NCBI RefSeq assembly: GCF_014633365.1
Contig: NC_068352.1
Location: 21,237,310-21,301,309 of the forward strand
Direction of reading: 5' to 3'
Source: Diospyros lotus
Lineage: Eukaryota; Streptophyta; Magnoliopsida; Ericales; Ebenaceae
DNA: 64,000 nt
The number at the start of each line of letters is the position of its first letter. The first letter of the stretch is position 1. Below the pieces are notes generated by a model that saw only the letters and a program-made list of their open reading frames with translations, ran no database searches and was not told the DNA's origin. The translations under genes and the position numbers were made by a program. This document shows positions 56,620 through 64,000 of the stretch, in pieces.

Positions 56620-59260
56620 TGTAATATCCTCAAATTTTAAAAATAATAATAAAAGAATAAACTAAATTAATTTAAATTAAATTAAATTTAGTTAAGTAAA
56701 ATGTGTAATTGTGTGTGCTGTGCTCGTGTGCGTGGAAGCTGTGGAATGGCCAGTGGCCATATTTTTCAAAGTGAGCAGATGAGAGACAGGAGGAGGGGCA
56801 GAGAGTGAGCAGAGAGTGAGAGATAGAGATCGGGCAAGGGAGATGAAGAGAATGAGATCGGGTGAGGGAGAGAGTTTAGCCGAGAGGGAGAGAAAGAGGC
56901 TCGGTAGCCATGGAAGCTGCCGAGTGAAGCTCGGCCATGGCAGCCAAGCAACCAACAGCGGTGGCGAAGGCGGAGCAACGGCGGCAACGGGCTCGATGGC
57001 GGCCGGGGAAGACGGCCACGATGGCTGGCGTCGGGCAGAGGCAGCCGCGGAGGCGGCTGGGCATGGCCGCGAGCTGGTGCGGCGCCATGGGGAAGAAGAA
57101 GAAGAAGAAGAAGAGAAGAAAAGAAGAAGAAAGAAGGAAAAGAAGAAAGAAGAAAATAGAAGAGGAAGTGCAGGCGCGGGTGAAGCGGGGAAGAAGAAGA
57201 AGAAGAAGAAGAAGAAGAAGAAGAAGAAGAAGAAGAGGAAGAAAATAAAGAAAAAATAAAGAAATTTTGGGATTTTTCGGCATGGAAAGTGATCAGGTAC
57301 GTGGGTAAAAATTAGTCGAAGCATGTCATGTTTAAATTATAAATTTTACGTGATTAAAATTAATTAATTTGAGTCTCGATTGTATTATTTGCTAGGAAAT
57401 GATTTAATTTGCCTCGGGAGCTTGAGAGAGGTCGGAATCAGCTAGTTTCAGGCAAGTTCCTAATGCTTTCCTCGTATTCTTTAATTCCTGTGAGAAACCC
57501 TATGATTTCTCGTATTTTATACGCTCTCTTCGTCTGTTTTGGCTCGTTTATTAATTATGGAATTTTGAGTTGTTTGATTTAAATTTAATTTATTAAGATG
57601 GCTTCGAGGATTTTATTAATGTGAATTAATTTAAAATAAATATGAGACTTGTTGGGATTTTAATTGTGGTGCGCCTACGTGGGATTTTAGGCTATTAAAT
57701 TATTTATATTACGCGGTTAGATTTAATTAATGCGAGCCATGGATTTATTAATCGCTATTAAACGTTTTACTTCGCAGCGGGAGTGCAAGAAAGAGAAGAA
57801 ACGGCCGTGTAAAGGCAAGCTCTTAACCCTCTCTTCCTGATCTTTAATTCCCATGAAAGACCCCGTGATTTCCTATACTTTATCCTCTCGCTTACTCTAA
57901 TTCGGCTCCTAACCTTATTTTTTATTCTTATTCATTTGTTTTAATTTAAATTAAATCCGAGACTTTTAGCATTTTATTTGTTGTGAGCCTATGGGGGTTT
58001 GTACCGCCCCCACTCCTTTTGGGAATGATGCCGGACCCAGCTTGGGAACTAGGTTCCTAGACGGGCGAGTTTATTTATGATTTTATCGGGCTTATTTACA
58101 GTTTTTCTCGGATTTATTTATGGTTCGGTTGTTGGTGACGCTGGAGTAGACTATTGTACGGCCCTGATGTGGACCATCGGGTGGACACTCCTAGTCACTG
58201 GCTGTTGACCGGTGCCACGCACTGCTGACAAGCTCTGCCAGTATATGATTTACTGCATGGTTAGATACATTGTATTACTGTTCATGATTTGATATGCACA
58301 TGGGTACGGGATGCATGTTGGGATATTCATTTATTGAGTATGCTTGGACACGGACATTCTAGATTGGTTAGGTTGCATCCAGCGCGGCATATGCATGGCG
58401 TATGGTTTACTATGTGGGCGGAGCATGGCCTGATGCCTGGATGTATGGGCGCCTTGTATCACGTTGATGCTCACTACGCCATTGCATTTTTATGTGCATT
58501 GCACGGCTACTGGTAGTTATTAGTTCTCGGATGGGAGTACCGTTCCGAAGGAGCTTATGGCTCGGTTGTCGGGAGTACCGACGGGGACGGGCGACGGGAG
58601 TACCGGCCCGGGATCGCGCGCGCAGGTTTGTGGAGATATTTGTTGACTTTCAAGGCAGCGGCAGGTTGGTATGGGACTTGGGTGCCGTGTGTCTTGTGTG
58701 GGCCCCAATGACCGGTATGTGTTTTATTATGCTATACTGTTGTGTTGTAGCGTCTCATGCCTTGTGTGTACCTGGGGGTTTATGTTGGGGAGAGTTTTCT
58801 GGTTATGTTCAGCCTTCAGCCTTTCTTTTCTTTATGCTTGCTGAGTCTCTCGACTCACCTTGCTTTCCATCATTCCAGGTAATGGCGGCGTGGGCCATGA
58901 CAAGGGAGTCAGCTTTTAGCGGCAGAGTCGGTACGGTGTACAGGCAGTCCCGTCAATCCCTGTTAACTCTGATGTCTGAGTAAGGTTTACTCTATCATTT
59001 CGTACTGTGCCAGGTCTTTCCTCGAGTCTCGTGTATGCCGGCACAGGAGTTTGAGTTTATTTATTTATCTTGTGACCGCTGTCTTAGCGGGGTACCCGTA
59101 GTGCATGCATGTCTTGAGCTTTGCTTCCGCTGTTCTTATTTTTTTTTGTGTATGCATGCCGGGGTGGTCTTTGTCACGTGTTTCATTATTTTTCCCCTTC
59201 CGTAAGTGCTCCCGTTCGGGTAGTCCAGGCGGCTGGGATATCCGGGCGGGGGTGCTTACA
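56620..59260 (+). mobile_element. Solo LTR, chromovirus type, nested in the 55028 LTR
   Basis: A 2641-bp unit TGTAATATCC...GGGTGCTTACA. Flanking 5-mers are catag (56615-56619) and cgtag (59261-59265), one transition apart at a CpG. It contains a GA-rich microsatellite (57090-57250), an internal GC-rich region, and the stem-loop TGAGTC-TCTC-GACTCA at 58842-58857 followed by CATCATTCCAGGTAATGG. The long ORFs around 56692-57324 are artefacts of the GAA repeat. Confidence 0.88.
57090..57260. repeat. GAA/AGA microsatellite
   Basis: An imperfect run of GAAGAAGAA triplets, broken by GC-rich spacers, inside the 56620 LTR. It causes long low-complexity ORFs on both strands. Confidence 0.9.
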
Positions 59261-60445
59261 CGTAGGGTGGCTGCCACGCAGATTATCATTATTAGTGCGT
59301 GAAATTGAGTCATGGTGAGGGAGGGAATAAAATACGAGAAACTACAGAGACTTTCACAGGAAATAAATAACGCGAGGAGAAGGTTAGGAGTTTGCCTTTA
59401 TTTGGTCAATTCTTATACTTCCTGAGCTCCCGATGCGAAGTAAAATGTTCTATAAGAGATAACAAGATAATGGCTCAAATTAATTAAATCTAACGGCATA
59501 ATCCACATAATCTAACCATGAAAAATACATAATCTAAATATATAACACTTTTAGCAATTTAACCCACTTACCAGAATATTTTAAACACTGAATAACCTCA
59601 AAAACCCCTTAATTTTCTCACTTTTCTTCCATTTTTCCTTCCATTTCCCGTTGATCCGCGCCTTCTCTTTCTTCTCCAATTCTTCTCTCTTTACTCTCCC
59701 TGATTTCCTCTCCGTTTTGGCAGCAAAATGGCCAAAATTAGCCTTATATATCACCAGGCATGGCTGCTTGGCAGCCAAGGCAGAACAAGCAGCAGTCAAC
59801 GCGCCACGTGGTGCGCTCAACCGCTGTCGCGCAGCCTCCCCCTTGCCTCGAAACGACGTTGTTTCGAGGCTCCTTGCGCTGGAAAAATTCTAGCGAATTT
59901 TCCTCGCGCACGCACGCACAGGCCGCAGGTCGATCCCGTGACCACCTGATCCAACTGCTCCCTCACTAATTAAACGCCCACCATTAATTTTAAAGAGACC
60001 TTCTGGCTCTTTTCCAAAATTATACCAACACCCCCGGAACTTCCAAAATTCACACTCTTGCCCCCACTTCACAATTACCCCCTATTTCACTTTCACCCCA
60101 AAATTTCCAGAAATCTCCCAATTTAATTTATTTTGATATTTCCTTATTTCCATAAATATTCCATAATAACCTCAAATGCCAAAATTAATAATAATCATTA
60201 TTATTTATCAACAAATTTCAGGATGCTACATGTATTTTTAAACCTTTTGAAGGCAAAGTATTCAATCATTCTCTTAAAGCTTCCATACTGCCTTCAATCA
60301 AAAATAGCTATTGAATTAATTGCTCAGTGTATTTTTCAGATTAATCGAATATCATAAAAACCTACTTGAGCATGTTGTTATAAAGCTATGCTTTTTAAAG
60401 CTATAATCGAGTATGGTACTTTGTATGATCGAGTATCTTTATATT

Positions 60446-60476
<31 letters not shown>

Positions 60477-62258
60477 TGAAATCTGAGCATATTTTTCAAT
60501 CGTGTATTGCTTTATGTATTATTCAAATCAATCAATTATATGCTCTAGCAAAACCTTATTTCAATCGACTATTAAAGTTTCTTACTCAAGTATTTTATAC
60601 AAGCTCTCTGTATTTCAAAAATCAATTGAGTATGGAATAATTTTAATTGAGTATCTTCTTGTTATCAAATCTCAAAGTATCTCCTTAGTCGAGTACATTT
60701 TTCTCTCAATTGACTAATGTATTTTTATAATCGATTATCTATATATTTTAATCGAGTAAAGATTGGATGAAATCTAGCTAAGTCTATGTGCTTAATTTAA
60801 TTGAGTATCAATTATCTGTACTCGAGTATATTCTTGTGTTAGTCGATTATATAAGTTTAGCCTGGTAGTTGAGTGCTTAATGCAATGGTAGTCGAGTGCT
60901 TAATGCAAAGTCTTTGTGACTTTTGAGTCAATCAAGTAATGATTTATCTTACTTGAGTAAGGCTTCAATATAATTGATTATCTAATTTATTCGATCAATT
61001 GGAGTGTTTAATTAATCGAGTATCTGTAAGAGTTAGTCGAGTACTAGGATTTGATTTCAAAAAATATAATCGTTACTCAAAAAGTTAAAAGATGTCATTT
61101 TTGACTGTTATAGCTTTATTTGTTTATTTCAATACGTATAACTATGTTCTCTTATAAAAGAATGCTAGAATATATTTATGCAAGTGTGCTTAATGCTCAT
61201 CTATATAATTTCCATATGTTTCTAACATATTTGACCGTTAATGGTCAAATCAAAGAAGTTGTGAGTTGCACAGGTCTCAATGTTAAATACGACCATCAAG
61301 TGTCTATAAAAGGCCAAATTGTGCGATCGATCAAGTAGTTGTTGAGCCATAAAAGAAAGCTTATGCTGTCGACATCGCCATGTCTGCTAATGTCAATTCG
61401 AATAACATAGAGCTAATCCATTCACAACAATCCTATTTCTTTTCAGGCCAATTTTCTATACTTGAGTGAGTGATTCTTGTAGTTTATCTTTTTTACTCTA
61501 AGCATTTATCTGGTGAGATTCAATGTATATCTTATCAAACCAGAGTTATATTGAAATAGTTGAGTGCTTTATTTATTCATTCTATAGAACTCTCTTTTGA
61601 TCAAGAGAACTATTGGTATCATTGTAACATCATTTATTTTTCTCTTGAGAAATCATTTCACATGTATTGCGAATCTTGTAAAGTTAAAAGTAGAGGTAAC
61701 TACTTAACCTATAAAAAACAAAGGTTTCTACTTAACCTGTAAAAAGTGGAGGCTACTACTTAACTTGTAAAAGTTGGGATTCTTACTTAGCCCGTAAAAA
61801 TGGATATTTCAATTGAGTCTGTAAAAATTATGTATGGGTTATAATTGAACCCTAAAAGCTAATATCCTTAATGGATGTTTCAAATCTTTAGTGAGCAACT
61901 AAGGTAATTGACTAGGCATGTTGGTCAAACCACTCCAAATATGTTGTGTTCTTAGTGCTTGCTTTTGTTGTTTTTGTTTTAACTGCATTTTTCTTATCTT
62001 CTATAAAAGTGTTTTTCATACATAAATTCAGTTTAATGCATTGTTTTTCTAACTATCATTAAAATGTTATCTTGATTAGAATCATTTTAAAAGTCACATA
62101 CTTCTATATTTTCATAACTGTTTTATAAACTCTTCATTTTAAATATAATTCTTTATCTTTATACCAAATCCGTTTGCATATCTTACATTTAGTTTTTATA
62201 AAATATTTATGTTTTAATTTTGAATAAATTACATAAAAAAAAATTTAAGTATTAGTTT

Positions 62259-63325
62259 CACTACATATAAAAATTTATTTGAGATCTCCTAACTGCCTAA
62301 TCATTTCTCATTGCATATGATTATTTCATATGTTTCAAACTAATTTCTATTTTTTCAAAAATGTCTCTTATATTATTTCTTAAATGCACACATTTTCATA
62401 TTAATATGAAAATGTTAGGTATTCATTAAATACAAGCTTTAAAATTAGAAATACAAATATAATGTTATAAAATTTAATTTTGTAAATGAAATATTAAATA
62501 TATATATAATTTAATAAATATACAATTTTCTGTTGTAAAAATAGTGTTTTAAATATTAATATTTATCAAAATATTTTATTTTCATATAAAAATTAATTTA
62601 TATGAAATTAATTATATTTTCACATTTATATGATTTAATTTAATTAATGAAAATATTTTATTTTTTAATTTTTACATTCTAACCTCATTTAAGATAATTA
62701 AATTTTAATATAATTTTATTTAAATAAAATATATATTTTTTAAATTAAAAATATATTTTAGTGAGGGTTACGTCACTAATTAAATTTTAATTTTATTTTA
62801 TTTAAATAAAATATATAAATTTTTTAAATTAAAAATATATTTTAGGGACGGATTCCTATCGCTAATTAAATTTTAATTTAATTTAATTTAAATAAATATA
62901 TAATTTTTTAAAATTAAAAATATATTTTAGTGACAAGGTTCTCGTCACTAATTAAATTTTAATTTAATTTTTATTTAAGTAAATATTTAATTTTTTTAAA
63001 TTAAAAATATATTTTAGTGATGGTTCCTGTCGCTAATTAAATTTTATTTTAATTTAATTTAAATAAATATTTAAATTTTTTTAAATTAAAAGTATATTTT
63101 AGTGATGGTTCTTGTCGCTAATTAAATTTTAATTTAATTTAATTTAAATAAAATATATATTTTTTTAAATTAAAAATATATTTCAGTGACAAGTACCCCC
63201 GTCCCTAAATTTTAGCAACGCCAGTTTTAGTGACGGATTTTTTTCGTCACTAAATTTTTTTGTGATAGATTTTCTTATTTTAATGATTTATTCTCCCATC
63301 ACTAAATTACAGATTTTTTGTAGTG
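62259..63325. mobile_element. CACTA transposon, right end (left end uncertain)
   Basis: The right end is GATTTTTTGTAGTG at 63325, the inverse of the CACTA terminus, with TTAGTGACGG and CGTCACTAAA inverted motifs just inside. A possible left end is CACTACATATAAAAAT at 62259, but the 3-mers beside the two ends (ttt and atc) do not match, so the left limit is a guess. There is no transposase. Confidence 0.55.
62690..63190. repeat. Tandem repeat, about 95 bp unit, CACTA subterminal
   Basis: About five head-to-tail units, each AATTAAATTTTAATTTAATT-type AT-rich sequence ending AAAAATATATTTTAGTGACG-like with a partner GTCGCTAATT or GTCACTAATT. The unit differs from the 55-65 bp units of the CACTA element at 35132 but uses the same GTGACG/CGTCAC core. 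Confidence 0.8.
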
Positions 63326-64000
63326 ATCCATCCTTGCCAACAACATAGTTTTTATTTTTCTTTTACGAAAAATATTCACTATAGAACAATGTTTTCGAGA
63401 ATATAAAGTACAAAAGAAAACATGCCATTTTTTGCACCAATGAAAGCAAATCTAAAATATAATAGGAGGTGATTATTCCACCACTTTATCTAATAGCTAG
63501 TACACTAGATCACATACAAGTGGATGGTTGATGAAGATCTTACACCTTTTCAGCAATGTTTTGAAAATAGATGTTGATTATACAAAGATGCGAGCTAGGG
63601 ACTTAATTAATAACTGAAATGCATAATAAATTGTATGAGAATTGTTTAAAACCTAGGGAAGATAGTATGGGTGCATTTAGATAGGGAAAATCAAAAGGAA
63701 CTCTAAAACAAAAAAATCAACGAAGGCACCTACTAAAATAACAATTGGTGCATTTAAGGAATTAGATTTTTATTTAAATAGGGAGATGGTTTCTCTGAAG
63801 ATGAAATTAATAATTTTAATCTTTTGCCTCGTTGCTGTTGAAACCAATATACATATTCAGTTTTGGTTTTTATGGTTCGCAAGTACTAATCCTTTTATAA
63901 TGCCCATAATATCATTAGAGTTTGTTTTTTTCTGCATGTGACAGAGTGTTAGATCCAAAAAGGTAAGATTGTCAGCAAAAACACTATAAATGTGGTTTTC
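63326..64000. other. Right edge, no gene recognised
   Basis: AT-rich single-copy-looking sequence. A splice-like segment TGTGACAG / AGTGTTAGATCCAAAAAG / GTAAG (63937-63967) could be an 18-nt exon, but there is nothing around it to support a gene. No ORF of note. Confidence 0.3.

Larger units (their letters stand above)
55028..60230 (-). mobile_element. Solo LTR related to the 6364-12287 family, itself interrupted
   Basis: TGTAACGACC at 55028 and GGATGCTACA at 60230, with a perfect TSD tgtat (55023-55027 and 60231-60235). Without the inner insertion (56620-59260) it is about 2.6 kb. 59280-59460 aligns with 7560-7690 of the Tekay-like LTR (for example TGAGTCATGG against TGAATCATGG, and the GAGAAGGTTAGGAG block). 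The stem-loop at 55388-55403 is degraded. The GC-rich part near 59700-59950 and its ORFs are non-coding LTR sequence. Confidence 0.9.
54679..62050 (+). mobile_element. Sirevirus-like LTR (second family), split by a solo LTR
   Basis: Starts TGTTGAGAAATTTG right after the polypurine tract, so it is a 3' LTR. Its own sequence is 54679-55027 and 60236 to about 62050. It shares layout with the LTRs at 3407 and 13030: palindrome-type motifs (60237-61070, here CTCGAG/TCGAGTA type), then tandem short modules (61670-61850), then the GAGCAACTAAGGTAATTGAC-like block near 61890, matching GGGAGCTAAGGTAGTGGATT in the other LTRs. I could not locate its 3' end; about 62050 is where similarity fades. Confidence 0.65.

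Noticed and set aside
56692..57324. ORFs of 210, 147 and 135 aa
   Set aside because: They are produced by a GAA/TTC microsatellite in an LTR: poly-Lys/Arg on one strand and poly-Phe/Leu on the other.
59065..59313. Several overlapping ORFs on both strands at 59065-59318
   Set aside because: They straddle the end of one LTR (59260) and its insertion site in another, so none can be a real gene.

Overview
The window is nuclear DNA of a flowering plant, probably a eudicot with a repeat-rich genome; I cannot name the species. The evidence is AT-rich sequence, an LRR receptor-kinase gene fragment of the HAESA/HSL1 type, chromovirus-, Tat-, Athila- and Sirevirus-like LTR retrotransposons, CACTA transposons with the canonical plant terminus, and an autonomous-type Helitron. 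No intact host gene was found. Almost everything is transposable-element sequence inserted in layers, and many layer boundaries can be fixed to the base by target-site duplications (TSDs).

Left third (1-26,722): a minus-strand HSL1-like LRR gene is cut by a Tat-like Ty3/Gypsy element (342-26416, minus strand, 580-bp LTRs). That element is itself hit by a solo Sirevirus-type LTR (3407-4809, TSD ctaca), a chromovirus-type LTR (5534-21864) and another solo LTR (22521-25226). The 5534-21864 LTR contains a two-LTR element with only 379 bp of interior (6364-12287, TSD ttttc) and a full-length Sirevirus-like Copia element (13030-21084, TSD gatgc) with an open gag ORF and decayed pol. This is four levels of nesting.

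Middle (26,723-41,114): a composite of LTR fragments, a plus-strand Tat-like pol pseudogene (27979-30647) cut by an Athila-like pol-less element (30648 to about 39660), which carries a solo LTR (31819-34343, TSD ataga) and a non-autonomous CACTA element (35132-38004, TSD tca). The CACTA element carries its own solo LTR (35915-37709, TSD tgctt).

Right (41,115-64,000): an 11.2-kb Helitron (41115-52275) with a Rep/helicase gene broken by eleven in-frame stops, nearly all of the kind cytosine deamination makes, plus one frameshift. It is followed by LTR fragments, the 3' end of a second Sirevirus-like element with its LTR (from 54679), a solo LTR inside that LTR (55028-60230, TSD tgtat) which carries another (56620-59260), and the end of a second CACTA element (to 63325).

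The most interesting structures are in the LTRs. (1) A 16-nt stem-loop with compensatory base changes sits 280-440 bp from the 3' end of nine of the chromovirus-type LTRs, with a shorter variant in a tenth, just upstream of a splice-site-like CAGGT. (2) Dense arrays of CpG-centred palindromes built on different hexamers (GTCGAC, TCCGGA, CTCGAG) occur in unrelated LTR families. (3) Tandem two-hairpin modules in the Sirevirus-like LTRs keep their pairing while the stem sequence changes.
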